In this document: positions 31,880-43,250 of the stretch, piece after piece
Numbering within the stretch: position 1 is the stretch's first letter
Layout of the letters: every line of letters starts with the position of its first letter
Origin: Selaginella moellendorffii
Lineage: Eukaryota > Streptophyta > Lycopodiopsida > Selaginellales > Selaginellaceae
Direction: 5' to 3'
NCBI RefSeq assembly: GCF_000143415.4
Contig: NW_003314280.1
Location: forward strand, 1,470,152-1,534,151
DNA: 64,000 nt
Translations under genes and position numbers: made by a program
Notes under the pieces: model-generated
The model's database searches: none
Told to the model about the DNA's origin: nothing
Seen by the model: the letters and a program-made list of their open reading frames with translations, nothing else

Positions 31880-34700
31880 TGGCTTGTTATTTTTCCTTTC
31901 TTTGTTCCTGTTTCTTGCTCTCGATTGCTGATGGAGCGGTTGGCGGCTACCATTTGATGGCTCAAGGCGTTTTTGGTACTGGGTTGGGGGTGTGGAATGT
32001 GGTCACATCTCCCTAGGGTGCTCATTCTTCAGCCATTGAGTCCACTCGTAATAGCAATATTGCAATCAGGAGTAGAACTGTCTAGCCATGATCAAATCAA
32101 AACTGGCAGAACATCTAGCATATGCAACGAGAGTCTAGTCTGCTGCAGAATTCTGGGAGTGCCTCCTTGTATGCTCAGGCCAAGTAACTAGTGTTGTCAA
32201 CTCTTCTGCTGCCACTAAGGATCACGGAGGTGTACAAAATAGACTGGACATTATTTCATCTGCCTCATCCATTTCATGAGCATGAGAAGCTCTATCCTAT
32301 TTCATTTCTGTCTTGTGTTCCTTTGCTACCCAAAAATGGTCCCTCTTTGCAGTATAGACATGGTCAATCCTCTCTAGGATTGCTTTTGCATTCCTCCATA
32401 AAGACAAACAGTGTGAGCATAACATGGTACCTCTACATCGCAGGCAGATGATATGAGTTTGCACTCTCGTTGCTGAATTGGAGCCATGATACCCACAAAA
32501 CTTTCATGTCCACCTCGCAATGCCATTTACATCCTTCTCACAAAGTTGCAATGGTGCCAAACTTGCAAATTCATTCAGCTTCCGCTTGAAATCAGCTTTT
32601 GTGTACTTGGCATTTCGATGTGGTGCCTTCCTTTTAATCCCATGAATGGCCTTCCTTCGGACAGCATTAACCTGTTGTCAAATGCCTTCATCCTTCTCTT
32701 CTTCATCATTTTCATCTTCTTCTAGCAAGATATCTTCCATTGGAGTCCTTGACACGGTTGGTTCACTCACTCACATGCATACGCAGCAATGGCACACTGC
32801 TGTAATAATCCACTGTCATCCCTACTTTGGAATTGGAATGCTTCCCATCCCACTGTCCCATGCAAAGGAGCTTTCTCCCAACCATCTGGATGCTGAGGAT
32901 GATGGATGCCTGGCCCCTTGACCTGACTCACCTGACTGACTCACTTGGGCTACAAGAGACGCATTGACACACTTGATCACTTATGGCACTGTAACCTCAT
33001 AGCATTGCTGCTGGTTTGAGAGGAGAGGAGCCAAAGGGGCACAATTGAGGACAACAAAAACCCTAACCTGTAAGTGGATTTGAACTCAAAGTTCTTTTGG
33101 GATTTGGAGGTGACATCCAAACTCAATCCATGTGGTATGAAATACTATAAAAAATATTTAAATAATGCAATGCTAAAAATATTCTCAAGGATTCTCTTAA
33201 AAAGGAATTTATATAAATATATTCCATGTTTTTGTGAGTTCTTACATTTCATCATGTACCTGTCTGTATTCCCGTGTTCTCAGGGCATTTCATCACCTGC
33301 CAATCGCTAATTACAGACATTATATAGATCAAAATCAAGAATTGAAAATTATTTCATGATAAAATTTTATTTTGAATTTTATTTTTCCCCAAGCCTACAA
33401 GCACAAATCACTTGCCATGTGTAGCTTTATTATATATTTACTAATTTTTTTTGCACTTTTTTTATCCCCATAATCTTAAAAGTGTGCCAATTACATTTTG
33501 ATTGCTATAAAAGTCTTGCCACGTCCGCATTACCACATTATATGTTTGCAGGAAGGGATTGGGGGGCTGAGCATGAGCCTTTCAATTATCAAGTTCACAC
33601 CAGTGCAAGACTCGGCCCTAAACTACCAGGGTCTTCTCCAATTCCGTGGCAATCTTCTCCAATTCCGTGGCAGTCTTCTCCAAATCGCTAGCGCTTGGCA
33701 CTTGACTTCCCATCCCAGAATGAGACTGCTCTCTTCGGGCCATGCAGCCAGCAATGTGTTTTGTGGCTACCAATAAGCGGCCATGAAGAATTGTAGCAAG
33801 TTCCTGATCTTTGTATCTTGTTCTGGTTTACCAGATAGACACTCCTGTGCTTTACAAAGGCCATCAGAATCGAGTTCCAGTCTCCAGCACAGGATGTCCT
33901 TGTGTGTGATATTTTATCAAAAATGAGCTTAACCTCTCATCATCATTGTGTAGAGCAGAGAGTCTCGCTGCTCGCAACAAGCCTTGGAATATGTTTTGAT
34001 GGTGGCTTTAGAATCCTTGATACAAACCCTTTGAATCCTAATATCAAGATCAAAGAAAACAACAAGTAAAAAACTTGAAACCTGGTTGTGTCTGGTTTGC
34101 ATTATCCTGTGAGTTGTCAAGAAAGCTCAGATACTTCCCAAGGAGGTTCCCCTTCACCTCGTCAATCTGCTTAGACACTTCATGCTTGACTTGCTACTTT
34201 TGCAGAAAGTTGTTAAATCCCATCGCTTAGGGGGTAAGAATAAATCCAATCGCCCTTGTCCTTTTCACTAGCACATAGAGTTGGGATACTGATCAAGAGC
34301 AAAAAACGAGTTGGCTTGGGATTTTGATCAAGCACGAGAAACATGGCGATCTTGCTTCAGGAATCGATTGGTTAACTTCGCTTCATTTTCAGATTCTGGA
34401 CGTTTAGGAATGATCCATGGTTTAGAATTCACTGGGATGCCCTGATCTATACAGAGCTGGCTTGTGGACTTCTTGAAAGCTCTTGTGCTGAAGGGCTCTC
34501 CAGTTCTTGGGTGATATCGACAGTCTTAGAATTGTGTGCCATCAACGTGCTGAAATTGTGGCATTTTATAGAGCAAGGTCTTTATGCTTAAACCAAACCC
34601 TAAATGTGGCAAATAATGAAATATATATGTTATTTGTAAATTAGGAGGTGTACCTCCCCTCGAATTGACAATCATAAATTAATTGTATACAACGCTGATT
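31880..34700. other. Unidentified decayed gene region, unit 1
   Basis: About 2.8 kb conserved among the three units (also 48600-50700 and 54470-57240) but without an intact frame. Minus-strand phrases persist between stops: FDNRLMLSEGRPFMGLKGRH (about 32640-32700), SHKTHCWLHGPKRAVSFWDG (about 33700-33770), and EVSKQIDEVKGNLLGKYLSF, then LDNSQDNANQTQPG (about 34090-34190, followed by a donor-like gtttcaag). The last is helical and charged. Each unit has its own small indels. I do not recognise the family; it may be a transposon-derived gene. Confidence 0.3.
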
Positions 34701-34765
34701 CGCAAGAAAAATCAAGTATCTTTACATTGCTCTAGTCTATGGCTCCAATCGAATAGTTTCTTTCT

Positions 34766-35296
34766 TCATCTTCCAGTGCTGGATGGAAACAGAGGTCTTT
34801 GTGGAGTGGGCATGAAGGAGCGGCCGCCACTGCTGCTGCCCTCCTCTGAATAGCCGTCAGCGCCACCGGCCTCGAGATCCACCCCCGCCCCGCCTAGCTC
34901 CGTCGCTCTCCTTCTCGCCAGCGACGCCTCCTGCCGCTGCTCGATGTACTTGCGCGTCCGGCACACATAGACCGCAAGAACCACTAAGGCAATCGCGAAG
35001 AACAGTCCCACCACGATCCCAGCGATCGCCTCGTGCGAGAGCGTGATCGTTTCCTTGCTGGATTTGGATTGCTCCAGTAGCCACCGTCGTCCAATCGACC
35101 CAATCGCTGGCTGGATCATCCGCTGGATCGATCCAGGAGCTTCATACCCGTATTGGGTGACCTCATAGGATGAATCTACACCGCTGCTACAACCGCCGCC
35201 TGGGATCCAGATCGCAAGCAGCAGGAATAGAGAAAGAAGAAGAAGAAGCAAGCCGCTCCTCTGGGTTGGCACTACCTCTCCGCCAAATAGCAACAT
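34766..35296 (-). CDS. Small single-pass membrane protein, triplicated copy 1
   Basis: A 176-codon frame with an N-terminal hydrophobic signal (SGLLLLLLSLFLLLAIWIPG), a short lumenal or extracellular part (SSYEVTQYGYEAPGSIQRMI), one transmembrane helix (AIAGIVVGLFFAIALVVLAV at about residues 92-115) followed by positive charges (CRTRKYIEQRQ), and a Gly/Ser-rich tail ending PTPQRPLFPSSTGR. The topology is type I by the positive-inside rule. Sister frames at 50780 and 57292 are intact and differ by a few substitutions and in-frame indels in the tail, although everything around them has decayed. I do not recognise a named family. TATA-like sequence (catttatatag) lies about 85-95 bases upstream. 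Confidence 0.75.
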   Translation of the reverse strand: MLLFGGEVVPTQRSGLLLLLLSLFLLLAIWIPGGGCSSGVDSSYEVTQYGYEAPGSIQRMIQPAIGSIGRRWLLEQSKSSKETITLSHEAIAGIVVGLFFAIALVVLAVYVCRTRKYIEQRQEASLARRRATELGGAGVDLEAGGADGYSEEGSSSGGRSFMPTPQRPLFPSSTGR

Positions 35297-35579
35297 TTTC
35301 GTGATCCTGCGTGTATAGGGATGTGTTCGCTGCCAAGATATCTATTTCTCGAGCTCTCAAGTATAATGGAAGTTTGGGCGATTTTATCATTTATATAGAC
35401 TCTGTTGACCTACAATACATACGCGGATAACGCGACTAGTTCAAAGTCTTCTTGTGAATAGCGCGTCATACGTGGACTTTCGTGGCCTTTGACGCTTGTG
35501 CTTCGCCTAGACCTTGAAGTTGACAGAACTTTTCTTATGTGAATTTCTTCTTCCTAAACCCTAAATAATCAAAGTGATT

Positions 35580-36065
35580 TCATGGCAAGATCGCTTGTGA
35601 TCTGCAAAGAAAGAAGGAATCTTTATAGATCAGTCTTCCTTGCCTCAAAAATCCACATTGCTTGCCGTGAGCTGAGATGCATTTCGACCAGCAGCTTAAA
35701 AGTTTTTAAGCCTAGAAGTTGGCGGGCGCAATTTTCATTATAGGTTGGAGGGCAAAGCGTGGAGGTGGATGATGACACAGACGAGCAGGATATAATCTCC
35801 AGCATTCTCCACCGTGCCAAGTACAAGGCTCCCAGCTGCCTCAAGGAACTCACTGTTGTGCTTGAGTATAGCAAGGATGGTGATGACCAGATGGAAGTTA
35901 GCAGTCACTGCTGTTGGCTCCCTCACAAAGCTCTCCCTCGAAGCTCTCCATGGGACCAATGGGGAGCAGCGTACTCCACCGCGATTCAAGAGCTCCACAT
36001 CACTGGGAAACCATGTTGGGGGGTGTGGGATCTTGTTGGTGACACCTCCGGGCACAAATGATTTA
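35580..36065 (+). pseudogene. LRR-like gene 5' fragment, unit 1
   Basis: A plus-strand fragment with phrases RSLVICKERRNLYRSVFLAS-like (35583-35650), TDEQDIISSILHRA (about 35777-35820), LKELTVVLEYSKDGDDQME and, in a shifted frame, SLTKLSLEALHG. The leucine pattern suggests an LRR or F-box/LRR relative. The two readings are in different frames, so it is broken. It recurs at 51555 and 58060. Confidence 0.35.
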
Positions 36066-36900
36066 TTTGTGGGCACAAATGATTGTAACACAAATCAATC
36101 AGTAAGATTTAACAAAGAAAAAAAACCAAAGAAGAATAGTCAAGATCCACATGAAGAAATAGTTGTATTGTCTCCAGATTAACAAAGAAAAGAGACTGTC
36201 CATGGTCATCTTGTGTTCACTGTCAATTCATTGGAGCGCAAGCCTCAAAACATAGGTGAGACTGGGAGAGATTGGCGATGGCATCCACCTTCCAGTGTCC
36301 ATATAACGCCAACTTACGAAGGTTGTCAAATCGCGTGTCCACAACGCAAGAGTTACACTGTTCAATACCTCTAGGTTCGGGCACGAAGCTAGCAGCATCT
36401 GGAGCAGGACGTAACATCTTTTTACACGAATCATCTTGAAAAGAGATCTAAGGCAAGAAAGAATCATGGCTGTCCACTCTTGATAGGAAAGATCAACGCA
36501 AAACACTCAAATGAAACGCAGACCACTACAACCCTGTCTTGGATTCGATCGAAAACCCATTGAGCCTCCATTGCCACATTTCCCATACATGTTGATCAAG
36601 CTACTGGCCACACGAGGATTGGATTGGAGCCATATCCTGTGTGGATGTGGATCCTCCTCCCTCTCTCCAAATCCCTGGCGCCGGTGCAGGATTTCATGCT
36701 GTCCTTGACTCTAACCATAAACTTTTCTCTCTATTTCAAAGAGGTGGGAGCGAGAGGACTCCAGTCTCCTCTCTATGTGGCGGTAGCTCCAGTGGAACCT
36801 GTGCAGAAAACTCACAAGGACGAGCATCAACATCGTGACTCGCAAAACCACAAGAGGTACCAATTCATCTTTCGTGAAACTTAGTAGTCATGCAGTTGAT
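36066..36900 (-). pseudogene. LRR-like exon plus PPR scrap, unit 1
   Basis: On the minus strand 36230-36506 encodes LLQMLLASCPNLEVLNSVTL and ALWTRDLTTFVSWRYMDTGR, the same family as the leading fragment at 30290. Adjacent on the same strand (36510-36710) are pieces of a PLS-type PPR gene (GFGEREEDPHPH with frame changes; SLINMYGKCGN). Between 36060 and 36240 an intron-like segment with a splice-site-like border joins to a second exon reading VPGGVTNKIPHPP. Recurs at 52030-52900 and 58540-59400 with separate indels. Confidence 0.4.
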
Positions 36901-36936
36901 TTTCAATAAGAACTTGACAAAGATCAGGCATTGCTA

Positions 36937-37590
36937 CTTCTCACGCGTGAAAAAATGCGACCAGGAAAAAAGAAGAGCAAGTCGAACAGCACCCGGTAGC
37001 ATTCGTAGCTTGGCTTCAGTGCCAGGAGTTCCCAGTCCGCCACAACTTGGCGGCAGTGGATCACGATGTCTTCCACTTGATGTACTCCAAGTAAATCCTT
37101 GAGAACCATCACGGTGGGCGGTGTGGGATCTTGCACGTGAAGATGAACAGCCACATCCTTACGCTTGGTGACACCTCCAAGCTCCCTCAGTTAACAGCGA
37201 ACATAAGATGACCATGGACAGTCTCTTCTCTTTGTTTGGCTTTGGAGACAATACATACTGACTGCTGTTCTCTTCAGGTTCGTTTTGTTTTTTTTGTCTT
37301 GTGTTTCTTGCTAATTGATCTATGTTGCAGTCATTTGTGCCTGGAGGTGTCACCAAGTGCAAGGATGTGACTGTTCATCTTCACGTGCAAGATCCCACAC
37401 CGCCCACCGTGATGGTTCTCAAGGATTTACTTGGAGTTCATCAAGTAAAAGAGATTGTGGCTCACTGCAGCGAAGTTGTGGCGAACTGGGAACTTCTCTC
37501 ACTGAAGCCACGCTACAAATGCTTCCAGAGTGCTGTTCGACTTTGGTCGCATTTCTTTTGCACGTGAGAACTGCATCACTGGCTTTATTA
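36937..37590. repeat. Large inverted repeat (hairpin-forming), unit 1
   Basis: The left arm, about 36937-37180, and the right arm, about 37343-37573, are reverse complements over roughly 240 bases with scattered mismatches. Shared landmarks are ggtgtcaccaagYg, catcttcacgtgcaag, cccacaccgcccaccgtg and ggatttacttggagt. The spacer is about 150 bases. Each arm encodes the same LRR-like exon (VMVLKDLLGVHQVE, HCxxVVAxWELLxLKPxY) in opposite directions. Sister structures are at 52930-53440 and 59438-60020. Confidence 0.85.
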
Positions 37591-37696
37591 GTTAGCAATG
37601 CCTGAGCTTGGCAACGTATCACTTTTTGTAGTTTCTAAATCAAAGAAAACGTTGGCGAGCTTTTACCAAGTACTTCCAAGATTGTAATAGCTTCTA

Positions 37697-39312
37697 AAGA
37701 GGTGTGGATACTCTTCTTCGCTGGATATTTACTGCTAGTGAGAAAACAAAAGGGGAAAGGGCCTGATCTCTAGGGGTTGAGAGGGAAAGATGAGTGAATG
37801 AGTGTTATGTATTAATATGAAAACAATGAATGGAGATAAGGATCCACAACTCGGATTCCCCCCTTTAAAAGGCTGGCAGCATATGATAATGAATGGTATA
37901 TGCTGTGCATGATCAAATCTAATGCAGCCTTGGGTTCAGGGTTAGAGTCCCCTGAGCCTGGGGTTTTGGTTAATACCCTTCATTGAGTTGTGAGCTTGCC
38001 TTTGCTGCACTATGAGCTTCACGACCAAGCAAACCACCTACGAACCTCCTCACCTCTAGCTTTGGTTTGTTGGGAAGTGGTTCACTTGGTTGTGGAGCTC
38101 GCAGTGCATGCATTGATCGAGGGCTTCAAACAATTTGCGGGTGCAATAGCTCAGATCACAGAGTTTATCCTTGTACTCCTTCCTGATCTCATTGTAATCA
38201 CAGTGTACCTGACTCTATGGCTGAGGCATGGCTACTACTCCGTGATCCTGGTATTCCTTGCTAGGGTTCACTGTGTTCTTGGTCCTGTGATTTGAAGTTA
38301 ATCTGTTCCGTTGGATGTGGGTGGCGTGGTTGGTCCAGATTCTTTGAGGTGGTGCATTTTGGATTGATGCTGGATGAACGGCCCAGATGTGGCACTGAAA
38401 TTAATGTATCCGTTGGGGTTGAACGGCGCAAATCTTCCGCTTGAAATTTTGTTGAAGGGGTGCTGATGCTGCTCATGGCATTTGTTGGAGGAGGCATGGT
38501 TGCATGTTCTGCGAGTGATCAGCAAAGGTAGTCGATGTTTTCTTTCGTGGAGCATATTGAGGGGGTCAGGGCGGTAAAAATAACGTTCTCAGCTGGCCAG
38601 CTGACGTTTTCCTTTGGAGATGTTGAATTGTTGGTGAGAAGTTGTCAGTTTTGGGGCTGATTCAAGTGGATCTAATGCTAAAAAGCTATTTTATGCTTTG
38701 GTTTTTTTACTTCTTTGGTTCTTTTACTTCTTCAAAGTTTAATTTCATCCCTTTATTGAGTGTGGAAGCTGGTGTGAGTTGTCTTCATTGTCACTGATGA
38801 TGAGGTGCTCTCAGAGCAGCGGCTTTTGAGCTGGATTCGCTGGTGTGTTGTGTGTGAGGTGGTGGCAAAGTGGAGTTGAATTGTTGAAGTGTTTATTGCT
38901 GGAGCTGGTGTTGCTGGAGTGAGTTGAGCCTGATTGTTAAGATGTTGGCTTCGGTTTCTTGCTGGGAGTTGCTCCTTCTGATCCTGACTGATCCTCGGAG
39001 CTGTCGCTTTGTTCTTCAGAGTTCATTTGGGTTGTCCACGGTTGCTTGTTGGGAAGAGCTTGGTGTAGAGCTACCAGCAGTGGGAACATTACTGTCTGCA
39101 TGGTTTTCTTGTTGAGTGTGGTGAGGATGGCACGGTCGAGAAGCTTGAGAAGGAGCTCGTGGAGATGATGAGCCACGTTCACACATTTGCCGTCGAATAG
39201 AGCTCTGTAGACCTCTGCTGTGCGCTTGCTGATGGTGCGATCCGTTGGGCAAAGTTCGTAGTAGAGGAGGAGGGCTCACCAACAACTCAACATCTCCAAA
39301 GGAAAAGAGTTG
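37697..39312. mobile_element. Insertion of unknown nature beside truncated PPR gene
   Basis: The sister segment at 60135 runs straight from agcttct to tgatttgtttgtaagg, while here 1.6 kb intervene. Inside are minus-strand phrases without a complete frame (HCDYNEIRKEYKDKLCDLSY at about 38140-38200; FNKISSGRFAPFNPNGYINF at about 38395-38460; VNVAHHLHELLLKLLDRAIL at about 39115-39185) and a 32-base inverted pair (38607-38638 and 39275-39306). The composition and frames suggest a decayed mobile element, but no transposase or reverse transcriptase is recognised, and no clear target duplication is seen. Confidence 0.45.
38607..39306. repeat. 32-base inverted pair bounding a 700-base segment
   Basis: The arms 38607-38638 (ttttcctttggagatgttga, then attgttggtgag) and 39275-39306 are reverse complements with one mismatch. 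The right arm ends six bases before the insertion border. They could be terminal inverted repeats of a small DNA transposon or a fold-back. Confidence 0.75.
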
Positions 39313-39499
39313 TGATTTGTTTGTAAGGGCATTCTTATACACAAACTTCACTGGATTCTTCGTCTGTACAAGTTTTTCCTGCCAAAGAAACTTCTTCCAC
39401 CCTTGCAGCGCACAGCGATAGAGCAGCCGCGGCTGGAGAAGAAGCCTCAAATTCTTTGATCAAGGCCTTGACGTCGTCTAGCTTTCCCGACCGGCAAAC

Positions 39500-41325
39500 T
39501 CAGTCGAGGATGGAGCTGCAAGTGGTGGCGTCCGGCAGCATCCCCTTGGCCAGCACCACTCGCAGCAGCTCCATCGTCCCGGCCAAGTTCCCAGATCTGT
39601 GGAGACCACCGAAGCAAGCCGCGAAGGTGAACGAATCCGGCTGGTGGCCCTTGCCGACCATCTCCTCAAGAACAGTGATCGCCTGCTCGGTCTTCCCCGA
39701 CTTCCACAGCCCGTCCACGAGGATGTTGTAAGTCACGGTGTCGGGATCCCAGCCAAAGCTCTTAAGCTTGCTCACGAGCTGGAGAGCGTCGTCGGTTCTC
39801 GAGGCCCGGCAGAGCGCGTAGACGAGCGAGCCGTAAGTCATGGATTCGGGCACGCAGCCGGAGCTCACCATCTCCTCCAGGAACTCGCAGGGCTCCTCGA
39901 TCCGGCCCGACTTGCACAGGCCGTGGACAAGCACGTTGTAAGTCACCACGTTTGGAGGAACTCCGAGATTCCCCATGAGATCGAGGATGTCCCGCGCGGC
40001 CTCCACCTGTCCCGCCTTGCACAGCCCGTCGATGAGCGCGCCGAAAGTCATCACGTCCGGCTGCATGTTCTTGGCCACCATCTCCTCGAAGAGCGCGGAC
40101 GCCTGCTCGAAGTTGCCGGCCTTGCAAGCCCCCGCGATGAGAATGTTGAAGGTGACTTTGTCAGGCACGAGCATCCGGTTGTAGACCTGGAGCGCTCTCG
40201 ACACGTCCCCGAGCTTGGAAAGTCCGTTGATACAGCAGTTGAAAGCGTACGTGTCCGGGTCGGGCATGGCGTCGAGCAGCGCCTCGGCCTGACCCGCCCG
40301 CCCCGTCCGGAAGAGGCCATCGATCAAGGTGCAGTACGTGATCTTGTCCGGGGCCAGGCCGTGCTTGAGCGTCATGTCGTCGAACATCTGGAAGGCCTCG
40401 CCCGATCGGTCCGACTTGCAGAGTCCGTCGATGATCGAGTTGAAAGTCACCACGTTTGGCGTGCATCCCCGCGACGCCATGCCGTGGAGGAGCTCCAGAG
40501 CCTCGTCGACGCGGGAGGCCTTGCAAAAGGCGTCGACGAGTACGCTATAGGTGATCACGTCCGGGGTGACGCCCTTGTCCACCATGCTCTCGATCATGGC
40601 GTGGGCTCTCTCCATCTTGTCGGCCTTGCACAGCCCGTTCACGAGCGCGTTGTAAGTCACCACGTTTGGGACGTAGCCACCTGCGATCATGTCGTCGTTG
40701 CAAGCCTCGTCGGTCTGGCCACACTTGCACAGCCCGTCGATCAGCGTGCTGAAAGTCACGGTGTCTGGAGAGACTCTCAAGCTCCCATCTCGCAAGCTCC
40801 TCATCAGCTCGCACGCCTCGGCCGTCATGGACTGCTTGCAAAGCCCGTCGAGGAACGAGTTGTAAGTGATGATGTTTGGAAGAACGTCGCAGCTCTTCCG
40901 CGTCATCTCCTGGATGAGCTCTCGCGCCTCGTCGATCCGGCCGACCTTGCACAGCCCGTTGATGAGCACGCTGTAGGTGACGACGTTTGGGACGCAACCT
41001 CGAGAGCTCATGCCGCCATGGAGCCGCCGTGCCTCCTCCAGATCCCCGGCTTTGCACAAGCTGTCGATCAGCGTGTTGTAAGTCACCACGTCGGGGTGGT
41101 GGCCTCTCTTCACGAGCTCCTCGAAGAGCTCCATCCCTGCGCCAAGCTCGTTGCTCTTGCACAGCCCATTGATGATCGTGTTGTAAGTCACGATGGTGGG
41201 AGCTACGCCGTCGCGAGCCATCTCCCCGCGGAAGATCTCCAGCGCGCGGGCGGTCTCGCCGGCGCGGCACAGCGACTGGAGCACGATGTTGTAGTCCGCC
41301 ACCGAGCGCGAGGAGCTCCGGACAA
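39500..41325 (-). pseudogene. Truncated P-class PPR gene (copy A)
   Basis: This is a close copy of residues about 207-810 of the intact PPR gene at 60170-62758 and stays open over 600 codons (SVADYNIVLQSLCRAGETAR, TYNTIINGLCKSNELGAGME and so on). Damage: the N-terminal part, including any transit peptide, is missing beyond 41326, where sequence changes to the extensin-like copy; and near the C-terminus the Trp codon in SILDW is TGA (39500-39502), removing the last 50 or so residues. Small in-frame deletions (two residues near 40697, four near 40172) also differ from copy B. The long open frame suggests recent loss or remaining constraint. Confidence 0.85.
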
Positions 41326-42130
41326 AAAAAAATTTCAGGGGACACAAATTTACTCTTTGAGTGTTGATGGTGGCGGTGGTGATTGGTACCAGTAGATTCG
41401 CGGCAGCAGTATGGTGGTGGGGATTTATACACATATGGTGGTGGTGGTGGTGGCGACTCATATTTATACGGTGGCGATGGAGGTGGGGACTGCAGTGGTG
41501 GTGGAGATGTGTACTTGTATGGAGCTGGCGATGGTGTACATTTCTCACATTTTGGTGGTGGTGGTGGTGGAGATTTGTACTCGCACGGAGGTGGCAATGG
41601 TGGAGACTTCTCGCATTTTGGTGGTGGTGGCGGTGGGGATTTCTCACATTTTGGCGGTGGTGGTGGCGGGAACTTCGGTGGTGGTGGTAGTGGTGGCAGC
41701 GGAGACTTGGGTGGCTGGGGAGGTGGAGATTTTTCACACTTTAGTGGAGGTGGTGGAGACTTGTAACGGTAAGGAGGTGGTGGCGATTCAACTGGCGGTG
41801 ATGGAGATTTGTGATGGTGTGGTGGCGACTCAACCGGCGGTGGTGGTGATTCAACCGGTGGTGGTGGCGATTCCATCTGTGGTGGTGGGGATTTGTAACA
41901 GTAAGGAGGTGCATTAGGAGGGCACAAACGATTTGGAAACCACCAGGGTCTTCTCAGCCATGGCCTCCAACAGAAGAAATGATCGTGCTCTTGGGAATTC
42001 TAAAGCCAAAGTTCTTGGCATCTCCAAAAGCCCCTGCATTTCGATCCAAAACCTCCTGAGATCCATCACAACTGACAGTAGAAACCAGGAGAAGCAGCAA
42101 AAGCATGCTGCGTGACTTGAGGAAAATCAT
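41326..42130 (-). pseudogene. Extensin-like gene, copy 2, frameshifted near N-terminus
   Basis: The start at about 42130 and signal peptide (MIFLKSRSMLLLLLLVSTVS) match copy 1. One base is lost at about 41979-41985 (agcacgatcattt versus agcacggtcgattt), so the frame ends early at STIISSVGGHG. The repeat part, from about 41927, stays open in its original frame with motifs YKSPPPPLKCEKSPPPQPPK, CEYKSPPPPPPKCEKCTPSP and YKYESPPPPPPYVYKSPPPY. Its 3' end, at about 41326, is fused to the truncated PPR gene. The lesion differs from that in copy 1. Confidence 0.8.
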
Positions 42131-42214
42131 CACGTTCTCGATAGAGAACCAAGATCACTGGAAAGAGAGACCTTTTCTGTGATGCTACAAAAATTTCCAG
42201 GTTACCGTGTCCTA

Positions 42215-42940
42215 TCCGCTTTCAAAATAGTAATGCTTTAGAAATTGATGGCTCTGTTTAATGTTTAGCAAAAGATTTGCAACGCGCGCCCGTCTCTCGC
42301 CTCCACTCTGACTTCGAGGTGCAGAGGAGCTGAAGGAGCGGCAGACCTGGACAACATTTTCGAGTGAGCATCCGGCTGCGTTCCGAGGATTTGAGCACAG
42401 CTTACTTTTACAACTCTTGTGTTGTTGACAAGCGATGAGACAATCTTCGTAAGATGGCGCTAATTGGACACTGGAAGAGGGATGCCATTGCCAAGCTCTC
42501 TCAGTTCTCACCTCTGGTCCCGATGCTCGCCCTCCACCGTTTTAACAGCGAACACAAGATGACCTCTTATCTAATTTGTTTGGCAACCTGGAGACTCTCT
42601 TCGGTTTTTTCCTTTTCTTTCTTGCTGATCGATCTGTGTTGCAGTCATTCGTGCCTGGAGGTGTCACCAAGCGCAAGGATGTGACTGTTCATCTCTACGT
42701 GTAAGATCCCACACCGCCCAACCTGATGGTTCTCAAGGATTTACTTGGAGTTCATCAAGTCGAAGAGATCGTGATTCACTGCAGCCAAGCTGTGGCGAAC
42801 TGGGGACTGCTGGCGCTGAAGCCAGGCTACGAATGCTTCCAGGTGCTGTTCGACTTGCTCTTTGGTCGCATTTCTTTCGCACGAGAGAAACAGCATCATT
42901 GACTGTATTAGTGGCGATGCGTGATCTTTGTCAAGTTTTT
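42215..42940 (+). pseudogene. LRR-like gene fragments, second leading copy
   Basis: Equivalent of 29990-30850 with a deletion in the left part (42290-42340). It reads CVVDKR-DNLRKMALIGHWKRDAI (with a stop at the second residue after DKR), VPGGVTKRKDVTVHLYV, then stop, and DLLGVHQVEEIVIHCSQAVA. It keeps ten bases missing from the first copy. It is the left edge of the second tandem unit. Confidence 0.45.
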
Positions 42941-42949
42941 ATTGAACAT

Positions 42950-43250
42950 CAACGTCATGACTAGCCTGGTATATTTGTAACACCTCGAGCCGCCGTTGAC
43001 GCTGTAGGTGACGACGCGCTCATGTCGCCATGAAGAGCCGGGCCTGCTCGAGATCCCCCGCTTTGCACAAGCTATCGATCAGAGCTGGTTGTAAGTCGCC
43101 ACGTCGGGGGATGGAGCGATCCCAATGTGAGCTACGCGGATTGGGCGCTCGCTTCCACGTCAGGGATTCTTCTCTTCCATCGCTCTTCCTCTCCTCCTCG
43201 CCATTCGTCCTCCTTGCGGCGCTCTGCGGCCTGCTTGTCGAAGTCTTTCC
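42950..43250 (+). pseudogene. PPR/phytocyanin chimeric scrap, unit 2 (left part)
   Basis: The PPR piece retains more of the parent here (agatcccccgctttgcacaag) than in unit 1. The phytocyanin piece follows at gatggagcgatccca with a nine-base deletion. The scrap is interrupted at 43250 by the Copia element and resumes at 47886 (gctgcttgcgatggaaatgc). Confidence 0.85.

Noticed and set aside
39599-41395. A 598-codon plus-strand frame opposite PPR copy A, and a 703-codon one opposite PPR copy B (60434-62545)
   Set aside because: Both are antisense shadows created by the regular PPR repeats. The His/Val/Glu-rich repeat pattern simply mirrors the PPR motif spacing.
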